Shown here piece by piece: positions 1 to 9,778 of a stretch of DNA of 64,000 bases. Origin of the DNA: Gammaproteobacteria bacterium UBA4421 (GTDB lineage Bacteria > Pseudomonadota > Gammaproteobacteria > Pseudomonadales > Azotimanducaceae). The DNA lies in assembly GCA_002389675.1 (NCBI GenBank), contig DGQF01000019.1:42805-106804 (forward strand), written 5' to 3'. Under the pieces are notes generated by a model that saw only the letters and a program-made list of their open reading frames with translations, searched no databases and was not told the origin of the DNA. Position 1 is the first letter of the stretch. Each line of letters starts with the position of its first letter. The position numbers were made by a program, and so were the translations under genes.

Positions 1-444
1 GCAAAAGAGTACCCCGAAATCACATTCGAAACGTTCATTGTGGATGATTTTCTCTGCCGCATGATCAGCAATCCTGACCAACTGGACGTGGTGGTGATGC
101 CTAACCTCTATGGAGACATCATGTCAGATGGGGCCGCAGGTTTAATCGGCGGTTTAGGTTTAGCGCCTTCAGGATGTTATGGCGCTCAATACGCCTATTT
201 TGAATCCGCTCACGGAACCGCGCCAGATATTCAAGGCCAAAACAAGATCAATCCAACCGCAACGCTGCTTTCGGCGGCAATGATGCTCAGCTATCTGCAG
301 CTCCATGATGCAGCTGCTCGGTTAGAATCCGCGGTTTCACAGGTTTATGCGCAGGGTGAGTGTCTACCTTTCGACCAAGGCGGCGACGCCACAACCAAAC
401 AATTTTTTGCCGCCATCAGCCAACACCTGAAAGTTGCTGATTAA
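1..444 (+). CDS. Isocitrate/isopropylmalate dehydrogenase family protein, C-terminal part
   Basis: Only the last 147 residues lie in the window; the frame is open from base 1 to the TAA. They contain MPNLYGDIMSD, a glycine-rich turn and then ESAHGTAPDI, the metal and cofactor loops of the isocitrate/isopropylmalate dehydrogenase superfamily, which oxidatively decarboxylates 2-hydroxy diacids with NAD(P)+ and a divalent metal. HGTAPDI, rather than the HGSAPDI usual in LeuB, favours an NAD-dependent isocitrate dehydrogenase. Homoisocitrate or tartrate-type relatives cannot be excluded from this fragment. The gene converges on a thioesterase gene 21 bases away. Confidence 0.87.
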   Translation, partial: AKEYPEITFETFIVDDFLCRMISNPDQLDVVVMPNLYGDIMSDGAAGLIGGLGLAPSGCYGAQYAYFESAHGTAPDIQGQNKINPTATLLSAAMMLSYLQLHDAAARLESAVSQVYAQGECLPFDQGGDATTKQFFAAISQHLKVAD

Positions 445-465
445 AAAATTCAGCCACAGTCAGCC

Positions 466-894
466 TCAGTCCTTCGCTTTGAGTGCATACAAAACCCGGC
501 CAATGACACATAGCGTCTGCTCATCGTTTAAAATTCGCACGTCGATGGTACACAGTTGGCGCCCGCGTTTGACAACTCGCGCCTCCGCATCCAACCAGCG
601 CCCCTGCGCCTGGCGAAGGTAGGTCACACTCAAATCGGCCGTTCCAGCAGGCTCGCTGCCCCTCGGTTCCTGAGTGAATACCGCGGCGACTCCCGCCATG
701 TCAATCATCGTCGCCAAAACACCGCCATTTACGCTGCCACCAATACCCCAGGGTGTGGTTGAGGTTTTTTGCAGTCTAAGCTGCACAAAATCAACCTCCG
801 CCCTCACGAGCGTCAAGCCTAAATATTGATGAAACGGATTGTCATCAAAAGTCTCAAAGAAATTATTCATTTTCGCTGGGGTTACTCTTGCCAT
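466..894 (-). CDS. PaaI-family hot-dog thioesterase
   Basis: This 142-residue protein has the length and pattern of single hot-dog-domain acyl-CoA thioesterases of the PaaI type. The active-site helix reads VNGGVLATMIDMAG (about residues 54-67), in the place of the usual HGG...D motif. A conserved strand pair follows (DLSVTYLRQA, then a basic strand). Family members hydrolyse aryl- or acyl-CoA and release free CoA, usually in the cytoplasm. No signal peptide is visible. The ATG at 894 has only a weak ribosome site; the next ATG, at residue 9, is possible. Substrate is not predictable. It fits the CoA-ester theme of the window. Confidence 0.8.
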   Translation of the reverse strand: MARVTPAKMNNFFETFDDNPFHQYLGLTLVRAEVDFVQLRLQKTSTTPWGIGGSVNGGVLATMIDMAGVAAVFTQEPRGSEPAGTADLSVTYLRQAQGRWLDAEARVVKRGRQLCTIDVRILNDEQTLCVIGRVLYALKAKD

Positions 895-1156
895 GATTTA
901 AGCCGCTTCGACCATGCCGCCGCCAACTCAAACGATAGGCCATGGTGATCGGTGCGTAGCATAATGCAAATTCCACCTTCCACACAGACGAACTCTGACT
1001 GGAAATCAGCCAGACATACCTCGCTTTCACACGCTTGAGTAAACCTCACAGAAAATACACCCCTTGTGGAGTTACACCACAGGCTCTAACCTCACCGTCA
1101 GCCTGAGACAAAATAATTTCTAGGCGGTGATTCATTTTTAGCACAGAGAGATTTTC

Positions 1157-1969
1157 ATGAAAGGGTTTATTCGTAAAATGAAAACCGAGCTTGCCAGCCC
1201 GGTCCATTATCAACTCCCTGTCGGTGATGATTTATTCGACTTGAACAGCAGACTAGGCAAAACCCTAAAACTAAATTTTACTGGACAACTACAGTGCCTG
1301 AATTGCAGCAGGCCAACCAAAAAGAGTTTTTCGCAAGGATATTGTTACCCCTGTTTTAAAAAATTAGCCGCGTGCGACTTGTGCATCATGAAACCCGAGA
1401 CTTGTCATTACGCCGCAGGCACGTGTCGTGAACCCGAATGGGGGCAGGCAAACTGCATGATCACGCACTTCGTTTACCTGGCTAATTCTTCAGGCCTAAA
1501 AGTGGGAATCACCCGCCACACTCAGGTACCTACCCGCTGGATCGACCAGGGAGCGATTCAGGCGCTACCCATTTACAAAGTGCAAACACGATTAGACTCT
1601 GGCCGGTTAGAAACCACGCTGGGAACGATGGTTAAAGATAAAACTAACTGGCGCACTATGCTCAAAGGTGAGGTTGACGTTATTGACATGAAACAGCGAC
1701 GGGACGAATTACTCGAAGCGCTGGAGATCAGCCTTAAGAATCTAGCCGCCCAAGGGGTTGTCATGACGCCGTTGGACGCCGAAGTCGTGAAGATCGACTA
1801 TCCCGTATTGGAGTATCCGAAAAAAATCAGTTCTTTTAATTTTGATAAAGACCCTGTGGTTGAAGGCACCCTCATGGGCATCAAAGGCCAATATCTCATT
1901 TTCGATACCGGCGTGATCAATCTTCGAAAATTCACCGCTTATGAAATCGAAATTCAGGACTCGCATTAG
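1157..1969 (+). CDS. DUF2797 family protein with Cys-rich zinc-binding N-terminus
   Basis: A 270-residue protein that I recognise as the DUF2797 family, whose function is unknown. Its N-terminal third holds eight cysteines in pairs (C47/C50, C63/C66, C73/C76, then C83 and C90), as in treble-clef or zinc-ribbon modules. Next comes the family core: THFVYLAN, then KVGITR, and a WIDQGA stretch. KVGITR resembles the GIY-YIG-like core that has been noted in this family. No membrane segment is present. It stands alone between a thioesterase and an acyl-CoA dehydrogenase on the other strand, preceded by a 262-base gap and an AGAGAG ribosome site. A nucleic-acid-linked role is inference only. Confidence 0.8.
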   Translation: MKGFIRKMKTELASPVHYQLPVGDDLFDLNSRLGKTLKLNFTGQLQCLNCSRPTKKSFSQGYCYPCFKKLAACDLCIMKPETCHYAAGTCREPEWGQANCMITHFVYLANSSGLKVGITRHTQVPTRWIDQGAIQALPIYKVQTRLDSGRLETTLGTMVKDKTNWRTMLKGEVDVIDMKQRRDELLEALEISLKNLAAQGVVMTPLDAEVVKIDYPVLEYPKKISSFNFDKDPVVEGTLMGIKGQYLIFDTGVINLRKFTAYEIEIQDSH

Positions 1970-2032
1970 CCATACATCCAACCGCGGCCATCGGACCGCT
2001 TGATTTGGTCAAAAATAATCTCCGGCGGCTGT

Positions 2033-3169
2033 CTAGGCTGGATGACGCTCCAACATTTGCTGCGCAATGATTAACCGCTGCAATTCATTGGTGCCTTCAC
2101 CAACCACCAACAATGGTGCATCTCGATAATACCGTTCTACCTCGTTATCCGGTGAGTAACCATAGGCACCGTGAATACGCAGCGCTTCACTGGCATTTTC
2201 CATGGCAGCTTCAGTCGCAAACAGTTTAGCCATCCCCGCTTCTAGATCGCAGCGCTCGCCGCGATCGTAGACTTGTGCAGCCCGCTCGGTCAACAAACGC
2301 GCCGCTTCAACCTGAGTAGCCATATCTGCCAGCTTCAACTGAATCGCTTGATGTTGTGCAATGGGCTGACCAAACGTCTCTCGTAACTGAGCGTAGTTGA
2401 GGCTAGCGCTCAGGGCTGCCTGAGCCACACCAACGCCTCTGGCCGCGACATTGATGCGGCCTAACGCGAGCCCAGATAGTATTTGCTGCAACCCCCGCCC
2501 GTGCTGATCACCGATCAACGCCGTCGATGGCACCCATACATCATCAAATAACACCTCTCCGGTATCCACACCACGATAGCCGAGTTTTTTAAGCTTATGT
2601 GCGCGATAACCGGCAGATTTTTCGACCACCAGCAGACTCATCCCCTTATGTCGAGGTAGTGTATTGAGGTCAGTTTTGACCAATACCGCTAACACATTGC
2701 CTTCAACGGAATTGGTAATCCATTGTTTGGTTCCATTGATCAGATAACCGTCGTTGTGATGGACCGCGCGCGTTCGAATCGCTTGCAAATCGGTGCCACA
2801 GTCGGGCTCTGTCAATGCGATCCCGCCCCGGAGTTCACCGGTCGCCATGCGCGGCAAATAGTGTTCTTTCATCGATTCCGAAGCAAACCGTTCGATCGCT
2901 GCACACATGATTAGGTGTGAATTGAAGATCCCAGAAACCGACATCCAAACACTGGAGACCCGCTCCACGATTTTTGCATATACCGTGGCGGACAGACCCA
3001 AACCACCATACTGCTCGCCAATCGTCGCGCCAAACAAACCCAAATCACGCATCTTGCTGACGATGTCGTGCGGGTATTCGTCTGCCTGTTCCAATGCCTT
3101 GGCTACGGGTCTGACGTCCTTATCTAAAAACCGGTCAATGGCGTCTAGGACCATCTGTTGATCATTCAT
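2033..3169 (-). CDS. Acyl-CoA dehydrogenase
   Basis: A full-length 378-residue acyl-CoA dehydrogenase, which performs FAD-dependent alpha,beta-desaturation of acyl-CoA and passes electrons to ETF. Seen in order: the helical N-domain; the signature GGIALTEPDCGTD with the flavin-contacting strand; ITNSVEGN; the C-terminal helical domain with RETFGQPIAQHQAIQ; and the catalytic-base loop VVGEGTNELQ, with Glu near residue 358. That keeps the canonical short/medium-chain type active site, unlike the Asp variant at 53208-54455. Start is the ATG at 3169 with AGG nine bases upstream. Chain-length or branched-chain preference cannot be read from sequence. Confidence 0.93.
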   Translation of the reverse strand: MNDQQMVLDAIDRFLDKDVRPVAKALEQADEYPHDIVSKMRDLGLFGATIGEQYGGLGLSATVYAKIVERVSSVWMSVSGIFNSHLIMCAAIERFASESMKEHYLPRMATGELRGGIALTEPDCGTDLQAIRTRAVHHNDGYLINGTKQWITNSVEGNVLAVLVKTDLNTLPRHKGMSLLVVEKSAGYRAHKLKKLGYRGVDTGEVLFDDVWVPSTALIGDQHGRGLQQILSGLALGRINVAARGVGVAQAALSASLNYAQLRETFGQPIAQHQAIQLKLADMATQVEAARLLTERAAQVYDRGERCDLEAGMAKLFATEAAMENASEALRIHGAYGYSPDNEVERYYRDAPLLVVGEGTNELQRLIIAQQMLERHPA

Positions 3170-3233
3170 GCATGTTTACCTGTCGGCGAAGTGGCTGACA
3201 AACGCTACCATAGAGCGATCAGACATGCTCGAC

Positions 3234-4319
3234 TCAGCCATGGCCCTGCTTGCGCGTTTTATCCGACTGTTCGACCTGCGCAACAGCCCGATCTATGGCG
3301 TCGCGCAGCACATAAAAACGTGGGGCATCGCGTTTTAATGCGATGGCTTTACCGATGGACTCCAAAGCCGCTTGAAAAGACTCATTTTTGAAAAACTGTT
3401 CCGCAGCGGCGTAATGCCAGTAAGGGTTTCTATCGCGATATTTTGCGACCAAGCGCTCATAAACGACAGCTTCGGCCAGCCGCCCCTGGCTTCTGAGCAC
3501 GGTGGCCAAACCGGAAAATGCGGTCTTGTTTTTGCCGTCTAGTCTCAGCGCCACCCGATAAGCATCCTGCGCGAGTTCATTTTGTTTTGCGATGGAATAA
3601 AACGCGCCCAAATTATTCCATAGATCCACGTTGGCTGGTTCCGTTTGAATCGCCAATTTGAGAAAACTAAAAGACTTCTCCAGTTTATCCGCCTGCAGAT
3701 GCTGCACACTTAGATTGGCATAAAACATCGATGCGGCATAAGCGTCACTGATGTTTCTGCGCGGCGCTGCATCGTCCGCTTGAACCGCGTTAAAATCCAC
3801 CGTGATATCCTTGCTTGTCTCCCGCGGTTGATACAGTGAGCGCACATTGACGTTTATGTGGTTATTGCGCAGCAGGTACCCAGACTGCACATCCCAGGAG
3901 GGGGGACTAAAAACCAGTTGATAGGACGCTTTAAGGCGAGCGTGACGCGCCAACGCAATGAATAAATTGGTATAAGCCACACAATTTCCCTTACGCACTG
4001 CAAACGTCTCTGCAGCAGAGTATGTGCCCGTCTGCAAATAGGGGTTGCGAAAAAAGCCCTCCACTTCCATTTTCTTTAACAGCCGTTCGAACCTTCTATA
4101 GCTGTATTGTGACTGCCCCACATCCTCGTCTACAAACGCCCGCATTGCCGGCGTCATAGCCAACATGTCAACCGGTTGGGCCGCGGGCACAACATAGCCG
4201 AACACAGCGCTCCCATCGATCAGTTGCTGATCTAAAACAAGTGCATTGGGCAACGTTGGGTTCCCGGCACAACCCGCACACAACCCCATCAGCCACAGCA
4301 AGCCCACGAAACGAGTCAA
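3234..4319 (-). CDS. Lipoprotein with transglutaminase-like domain and TPR repeats
   Basis: This 361-residue protein begins with a short hydrophobic signal ending LCAGC, so Cys17 is the probable lipid anchor, although Cys at -3 is unusual for a lipobox. Residues about 95-180 resemble a transglutaminase/cysteine-protease-like fold, with candidate triad Cys113 (RKGNCVAY), His154 (NNHINV) and Asp175. Residues about 215-340 form TPR-like helical repeats (LWNNLGAFYSIAKQ is one). Proteins of this architecture are usually envelope-attached and poorly characterised. It is divergent from a CoA-transferase and follows no obvious operon. The enzyme or scaffold role is undecided. Confidence 0.75.
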   Translation of the reverse strand: MTRFVGLLWLMGLCAGCAGNPTLPNALVLDQQLIDGSAVFGYVVPAAQPVDMLAMTPAMRAFVDEDVGQSQYSYRRFERLLKKMEVEGFFRNPYLQTGTYSAAETFAVRKGNCVAYTNLFIALARHARLKASYQLVFSPPSWDVQSGYLLRNNHINVNVRSLYQPRETSKDITVDFNAVQADDAAPRRNISDAYAASMFYANLSVQHLQADKLEKSFSFLKLAIQTEPANVDLWNNLGAFYSIAKQNELAQDAYRVALRLDGKNKTAFSGLATVLRSQGRLAEAVVYERLVAKYRDRNPYWHYAAAEQFFKNESFQAALESIGKAIALKRDAPRFYVLRDAIDRAVAQVEQSDKTRKQGHG

Positions 4320-4488
4320 CTTACCTTTGCCCTGCCAGCAGCGCCTGCTACCATGGTCGTCTACCTTTTCGCATAAGTTAAAAATTACTCGGTACTCACA
4401 CTACCCGTCGACAAACCTGAGTGTATCGCATGACATGCTCAAGGGGTTGTGAAGTCGGATTTTGCATGAGGCACCAGAAGGAGCGCTG

Positions 4489-5664
4489 ATGAAACCACTT
4501 GAAGGATTAACCGTACTCGAATTTTCAACCATGATCACAGCGTCTTTTGCTGCCATGCAAATGGGTGAACAAGGCGCCAGAATTATCAAAGTAGAACCAC
4601 TAGGTGCCGGCGATCCGATGCGCTACATTGGCGCGACCAAAGGGGGGATTTCGTCTTTGTTTGCCAACTGCAACCGCGGTAAAGAAGCCATTCGCGTGGA
4701 CATTAAAACCCCCGAGGGCAGGGACTTAATTTGTTCAATGATCCCTGAGGTAGACGTCGTCATTCACAATTTCCGGCCCGGCATCATGGATAAATTAGGC
4801 TTGGGCAGCGACGCACTTAGGGCTCTCAATCCCCGCCTGATCTATACCGCCATTTCCGGATTTGGCACCACAGGACCCAAACATAACGCACCGGCTTATG
4901 ACCCGATTATTCAAGCTCAATCAGGCATCACCGCCACCCAAGGTAAAGGTGAGCCTGAGTTTTTCCGCACGCTTATCTGCGACAAGATCACCGCTTATAC
5001 GGCTTGTCAGGCCGTAACGAGCGCTCTGTACTTGCGAGAAAAAACTGGAGAAGGCCAACACATTGATCTATCCATGCTGGACTCTGGCCTGTTCTTCATA
5101 TTCCCCGACGGTTTCCAAAACCATACGCTGCTCGACGAAGATATCGCGCCGCAACCGCTTCTAATAGACATCCTCTACGATTCGACCGTTACTCGAGATG
5201 GCGCGGTTACAATTTCAGCCGGAACTGCCGACCAGCAAATGCGATCACTGATTGCGATGGGCATGGAGCACCTCTTGGTGGACGAGCGTTTTAACGAAAT
5301 GGAAAAGCTGATCGCCAACATCGACGTCTTCAAATCATTAGTGGCTCAAGAATACCTGAAATACACAACCGATGAAGTCATCCAGAGGATGAACGGCGCG
5401 GACGTACCGTGCGCGCGATTCTTAAATCACGATGAGGTGCTCGCCCAACCACAGATTGAAGCCAACGACTCTGTCCAGGTCATCGAGCACCCGCTGATGG
5501 GCAGCATGAGAGTGATCAAAGCACCACCGCGCTTCGGCGGCGAGCCTCTGCCGCCGGGATCACCGAGCCCTGCGCACGGCCAACATACACAAACTGTGCT
5601 TGAGTCCTTCGAGTTCAACGAGGCACAAATCAAAGCGCTGTTCAGCAAAGGCATTGTGAGCTAA
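4489..5664 (+). CDS. CaiB/BaiF family (family III) CoA-transferase
   Basis: A 391-residue family III CoA-transferase, which moves CoA between an acyl-CoA and a free acid through an enzyme-aspartyl anhydride. Typical blocks are LEGLTVLEFS at the N-terminus, GARIIKVEP, NRGKEAIRVD, YTAISGFG and GQHIDLSMLDSG. The Asp of the last block (about residue 193) is the expected nucleophile. I chose the ATG at 4489 because AAGGAG lies six bases before it and the family's conserved N-terminus starts there; an upstream ATG at 4462 lacks a good site. Its physiological acid is unknown. It is divergent from the TPR lipoprotein and converges on a P450. Confidence 0.92.
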   Translation: MKPLEGLTVLEFSTMITASFAAMQMGEQGARIIKVEPLGAGDPMRYIGATKGGISSLFANCNRGKEAIRVDIKTPEGRDLICSMIPEVDVVIHNFRPGIMDKLGLGSDALRALNPRLIYTAISGFGTTGPKHNAPAYDPIIQAQSGITATQGKGEPEFFRTLICDKITAYTACQAVTSALYLREKTGEGQHIDLSMLDSGLFFIFPDGFQNHTLLDEDIAPQPLLIDILYDSTVTRDGAVTISAGTADQQMRSLIAMGMEHLLVDERFNEMEKLIANIDVFKSLVAQEYLKYTTDEVIQRMNGADVPCARFLNHDEVLAQPQIEANDSVQVIEHPLMGSMRVIKAPPRFGGEPLPPGSPSPAHGQHTQTVLESFEFNEAQIKALFSKGIVS

Positions 5665-5711
5665 ACGGCAGTGCGCTGACAGGCGGCACGCCGGCGCCGG
5701 GAAAACTAAAA

Positions 5712-6860
5712 TTATCTTGGGCGTAGAATGACATCCATCGTTTTCGGGCCGCCCAAACCGCCAACCTCGGTCTGGTTGGGGTCAGCAAGCGTAATGGCTC
5801 CGAACTGTGCCGCTAAACACTCGACCACAATTTTTCCTTCTAGGCGCGCTAGATGCGCCCCGAGGCAAAAATGAATACCAAAGCCCAACGCCAGATGAGG
5901 GTTAGGGTTGCGATCAATTTGAAAAATTTCAGGCTGATCAAATACCCGACTGTCGCGATTCGCTGACGCGATTAAGGGAATCACCAGGTCACCTTCGGGT
6001 ATCACTACACCTGCAAGTGTCACCTCTTTTGATGTGCGACGCACCGTGGCAGAAAAAGGTGAGTAGTACCTGAGCGCTTCTTCGATAAAGGTTGGAATCA
6101 AGGCCGTATTACTTCTGATCAGATCTAACGTCTGGGGGAACTCATGGAAAATTCGTGCCGATGCCGTGATCAATCCCGTGGTAGTCTCGTTGCCTGCGAT
6201 CAGCAACAAACGACAGAAACTCAGCAACTCCTCGTCCTTCAAACGGCCATCTTCGGTTTCAGTGGCAACCAGACGCCCCAACAAGTGCCCCTGTGGACGC
6301 TCTCGCAAACCTTTAATCTGCTCAAGAAAGTAGCGATCCATTTCAACTGCGGCTCGCTCAGCCTGCGCACTGGGGGTACCAAAGAGAATCTCCCCAATGT
6401 TGCTGAAAATGGCATCAGACCATTGTTTAAAGGTGAAGAGGTCACCATCTTCTACGCCAAGCATTTCGGCAATCACCATAACCGGCAGCGGCGCCGCCAG
6501 AGCACTAACTAAATCCACTGATTGTTCGTGGGGTAGATCATCGATCAACCGCTCAGCGCGCGCCCGAATAGCATCGCTTTGCCGCTCGATATGCGCGGGT
6601 TTGAAAGCCGTACTGACTAGTTTTCGAAGTCGATGGTGCACAGGCGGATCACTAAACAGCATGCTCGGTTCACCGCGCTCGTCCGGTGGGCGAATTGAAA
6701 CGTCTGAGGAATAGGTTTGATGATCTTTCAAAACTTGGTGCACGTCCGCGTGCCGACTGACTTGCCAAGGTCCCCCTGCCTCTAACTGGGTTACCGGAGC
6801 ATGGTTGCGCAGAGCCTCGTATCCCGCGTAGGGGTCCACCGGTGTGACAACCTCACTCAT
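5712..6860 (-). CDS. Cytochrome P450
   Basis: A soluble bacterial P450 of 382 residues with no membrane anchor. Visible are the I-helix oxygen-binding motif AGNETTT, the K-helix ExxR (EALR), and the haem loop ALGFGIHFCLG with axial Cys near residue 332. Such class I P450s hydroxylate terpenoids, sterols, fatty acids or alkanes using a ferredoxin and its reductase; neither partner is encoded nearby. It is divergent from an acyl-CoA synthetase, and the pair with its CoA-transferase neighbour suggests hydroxylation followed by CoA activation of a hydrophobic substrate. That pathway reading is inference. Confidence 0.94.
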   Translation of the reverse strand: MSEVVTPVDPYAGYEALRNHAPVTQLEAGGPWQVSRHADVHQVLKDHQTYSSDVSIRPPDERGEPSMLFSDPPVHHRLRKLVSTAFKPAHIERQSDAIRARAERLIDDLPHEQSVDLVSALAAPLPVMVIAEMLGVEDGDLFTFKQWSDAIFSNIGEILFGTPSAQAERAAVEMDRYFLEQIKGLRERPQGHLLGRLVATETEDGRLKDEELLSFCRLLLIAGNETTTGLITASARIFHEFPQTLDLIRSNTALIPTFIEEALRYYSPFSATVRRTSKEVTLAGVVIPEGDLVIPLIASANRDSRVFDQPEIFQIDRNPNPHLALGFGIHFCLGAHLARLEGKIVVECLAAQFGAITLADPNQTEVGGLGGPKTMDVILRPR

Positions 6861-7059
6861 AACTCACTTACCATCTGATCATTCAAAGCTAACCGTCCCT
6901 ATTTAAAAAACTTTTGATGCTGTGCATACGCTGCTGCCCTTGCTGCACGTCAAACCTGCATGCACTATAGTTAAAAACATTCGCAGATCGCTCGCAAGTC
7001 GAGGCAGGTCAAGCAACTCCAGAATCTACTCAAATTCGTCCACAACGGAGCCCCAACCC

Positions 7060-8604
7060 ATGAGCGTCAAATACTACGACTGGACCGCCCATCATGCTTA
7101 TACGCGTGGCGATAAAGTGGCCATTACCGATCTCGACCGGGAGCAATCATTGACCTACGCTCAATTAGACGGACGTGCCAGTCGCCTGGCGTCATGGCTA
7201 CAATCAGTGGACGTCGGCAAGGGTGATCGAGTGGCCATTCTGGCCCCAAATTGCGCTGAAATATTTGAAGCTTCTTTTGGTTGCGCCAAGATAGGCGCAA
7301 TCTGTGTTCCACTGAACTGGCGTCTAACCGTTCCAGAACTCGACTATATTTTAAATGATTCCTCTCCACAGGTGCTCATTTACGATGAGAAATTCAGCGA
7401 CCAAGCCGAACAATTGGTCGACCGGTGTGCTATTCCAGCCAAATTAATGATCGATCCTGAAGATGCGGCCTCAAACTATGAAAACGCATTAGCCGCTGCA
7501 TCCAAACAATATAGCGCAGTCACCTGCACCCACGATGACGTGGCCATGATCATGTATACCTCTGGGACAACCGGACACCCCAAAGGCGCAATGATCACCC
7601 ACGGAATGAATTTTTATAATGTGGTGAATCTCGCAATACCCGCCGGGGTCAATTCCGATACCGTGCAATTGGTTGTGCTGCCCCTGTTTCACACCGGCGG
7701 CATGAACTGTTACGCCAACCCAATTTTGCACGCGGGTGGCCAGATTCTCCTCATCCGAGATTTTGATCCAGGCCGCGCCCTGGCGATCATCGGCGATACT
7801 GCTTTGGGTGTGACCCATTTTTTTGGGGTCCCCGCACCCTATCAGTTCATGATGCAGCATCCAAACTTCATGGACACGGACCTCAGCCGCTTAAAAACCG
7901 CAGGCGTCGGTGGTGCCCCTTGCGCAGAGGCCATACTTAAAGGTTGGTTGAACCGCGGAGTAAATCTCATTCAAGGTTGGGGCATGACCGAAACCAGCCC
8001 GGGAGGCACGGCATTAGACGCGGCCGACGTACTGCGCAAAATCGGTTCCTCCGGAAAACCTCTGCTGCATACCGAGGTTAAAATAGTAGACGATGCGGGG
8101 AACACTCTTCCTTGGGGAGAAGTGGGAGAATTACTCATTCGCGGACCCAATATCACACCTGGATATTGGAATAAGCCAGAGGCAACCAGAGACGCTTTTG
8201 TGGAGGATTGGCTGAAAACGGGGGACGCCGCACGATTCGACGATGAGGGGTTTATATATATCGTGGACCGCTGGAAAGATATGTATATTTCAGGCGGTGA
8301 AAACGTCTACCCAGCAGAGGTCGAAAACATCCTCTATCAACTGCCAGAAATCGCCGAGGCGGCAATCATTGGCGTGCCTGATGCGCGCTGGGGAGAAACC
8401 GGTAAAGCTGTATTAGTGCTTAAACCGGGTCAACATTTAGCGCCGGAAACCGTTATTTCACACTGCTTAAAAAACCTCGCCAAATTCAAAGTGCCCAATT
8501 CTGTAAGTTTCATCGATGCGCTGCCCCGCAACGCCACGGGTAAAGTCCTCAAGCGATCGCTACGTGAGCAGTTTGTTGGTCAAGATGCGCCCGCCATTAG
8601 CTAA
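7060..8604 (+). CDS. Acyl-CoA synthetase (AMP-forming, long-chain fatty acid-CoA ligase type)
   Basis: A 514-residue ANL-superfamily ligase that forms acyl-AMP and then acyl-CoA. It has the ATP-binding loop MYTSGTTGHPKGA, the GWGMTETSP motif, the hinge region KTGDAARFD...DRWKDMYISGGENVYP, and a C-terminal PRNATGKVLKR with the catalytic lysine. The reading frame is open upstream to 6922, but the ATG at 7060 has CGGAG about ten bases before it and begins the conserved N-terminus, so the longer start is rejected. It is divergent from the P450 and is likely the activating enzyme for the acids that surrounding oxygenases produce. Substrate is unknown. Confidence 0.93.
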   Translation: MSVKYYDWTAHHAYTRGDKVAITDLDREQSLTYAQLDGRASRLASWLQSVDVGKGDRVAILAPNCAEIFEASFGCAKIGAICVPLNWRLTVPELDYILNDSSPQVLIYDEKFSDQAEQLVDRCAIPAKLMIDPEDAASNYENALAAASKQYSAVTCTHDDVAMIMYTSGTTGHPKGAMITHGMNFYNVVNLAIPAGVNSDTVQLVVLPLFHTGGMNCYANPILHAGGQILLIRDFDPGRALAIIGDTALGVTHFFGVPAPYQFMMQHPNFMDTDLSRLKTAGVGGAPCAEAILKGWLNRGVNLIQGWGMTETSPGGTALDAADVLRKIGSSGKPLLHTEVKIVDDAGNTLPWGEVGELLIRGPNITPGYWNKPEATRDAFVEDWLKTGDAARFDDEGFIYIVDRWKDMYISGGENVYPAEVENILYQLPEIAEAAIIGVPDARWGETGKAVLVLKPGQHLAPETVISHCLKNLAKFKVPNSVSFIDALPRNATGKVLKRSLREQFVGQDAPAIS

Positions 8605-8664
8605 GCGCTATAGGGTCTTTGCTCCCCATAAACCTGCTCTGGGCGCGGTTCTTCTTACCGCAGG

Positions 8665-9666
8665 TTAACCATCTAAAAAGCCAACCAGTCGGCGTTGGTT
8701 GGCATTGAGGGTCGGCGCTTTCGGCCATTGGTATTTATGTTTATCGGCCACAGCCACAATGGCTGGGAATTCATCAGCATTGATAAACCGATCGCTCCAA
8801 TTGGTTGTCGATGTCACATTGGCCACCGCTGCTTTACGTTGCTCGAGCACTTTTTCATTCGATTTAGATCTGGGCATCATGCAAACCAGACTCGCCGCAC
8901 GCAGCAACGAGGTTGCATCAGACGGCGTTTGCGCGCCCGGACTGCTACAGTGAATCGTCCGCGAATCCCAGAGCATCAGATCACCCGCCTCCATGTGCGC
9001 TTGGATAGGTTGGGTACCGGCTAGAGCCGGATCGTCATTAGGGTATCGAAAATGGTCAATCATCGGATGTAGCCGCGCAAGCCGCTCTGGATATCGTTTG
9101 GGAATGTCCGCAAAGAGCCGGTGGCTACCGGGCACCACCACATTGCCGCCGGTCTCGGGTGAAGTCGGCAAGAGGTTAACCAGCCCCTGCACGCAGTGTT
9201 TACCTGGGCGACCAATAGGATGTTGGTCAATATGCATCCAGGAGGGACCTTCATTGGTTTTCCAGTGACTATGATAAGTCCACGGGCGCCAGAGCGTGAC
9301 GCCATCAAAACTGGTCAACAAATCTTCGTCGTCCCAAACCGCTGCAAAACTGGCTTTCACGTTGGCCACGTCACGAATAAACCACTGTGCCGCACAATGC
9401 CCGATACCAAAACTGGGCAAAATGCCACCGTGCACCGCCGTAGGCCAACGATCGTCATCCCAGGTGTCTACATTGCGGCGATCAATACCGGTACCCAGTG
9501 CCTCAAGATAATCCCACAATAAGGACATCGCCTTGCTGGCCTGCGACTGCGACAACGCCGCGCGGATCACCACATATCCATGTGCCTCCAGATAGGCAAC
9601 GCTCTCGCGGGATCCGGGCGGAAATCGCGGAACCTCTGCATAACTAATTGAAATATGTTCAGCCAT
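8665..9666 (-). CDS. Phytanoyl-CoA dioxygenase (PhyH) family protein
   Basis: A 333-residue Fe(II)/2-oxoglutarate oxygenase of the PhyH superfamily. The metal triad is visible as His145 and Asp147 (WMHIDQH) and His239 (RTIHCSS). The strand VVVPGSHRLF is also typical. Family members hydroxylate at an alpha or activated carbon while converting 2-oxoglutarate to succinate and CO2. Start is the ATG at 9666 with AGAGG six bases upstream. It lies downstream of a second, only distantly similar PhyH gene on the same strand with a gap of about 110 bases, so the two may be co-transcribed. Substrate class is undetermined. Confidence 0.88.
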   Translation of the reverse strand: MAEHISISYAEVPRFPPGSRESVAYLEAHGYVVIRAALSQSQASKAMSLLWDYLEALGTGIDRRNVDTWDDDRWPTAVHGGILPSFGIGHCAAQWFIRDVANVKASFAAVWDDEDLLTSFDGVTLWRPWTYHSHWKTNEGPSWMHIDQHPIGRPGKHCVQGLVNLLPTSPETGGNVVVPGSHRLFADIPKRYPERLARLHPMIDHFRYPNDDPALAGTQPIQAHMEAGDLMLWDSRTIHCSSPGAQTPSDATSLLRAASLVCMMPRSKSNEKVLEQRKAAVANVTSTTNWSDRFINADEFPAIVAVADKHKYQWPKAPTLNANQRRLVGFLDG

Positions 9667-9778
9667 GATTACCTCTTGCCCGATCCAATTTATACGCTCA
9701 CCGGAGCGCCTTTGCGCCTAAACGACGTCACCCTAGAGCCAAATTCCACGCTCTGCACCGGCAACAGCAAGACAAACC

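Noticed and set aside
8631..8666. Terminator between the acyl-CoA synthetase and PhyH genes
   Set aside because: AACCTGC and GCAGGTT are complementary but 22 bases apart with no T-tract, so it is not a convincing terminator.
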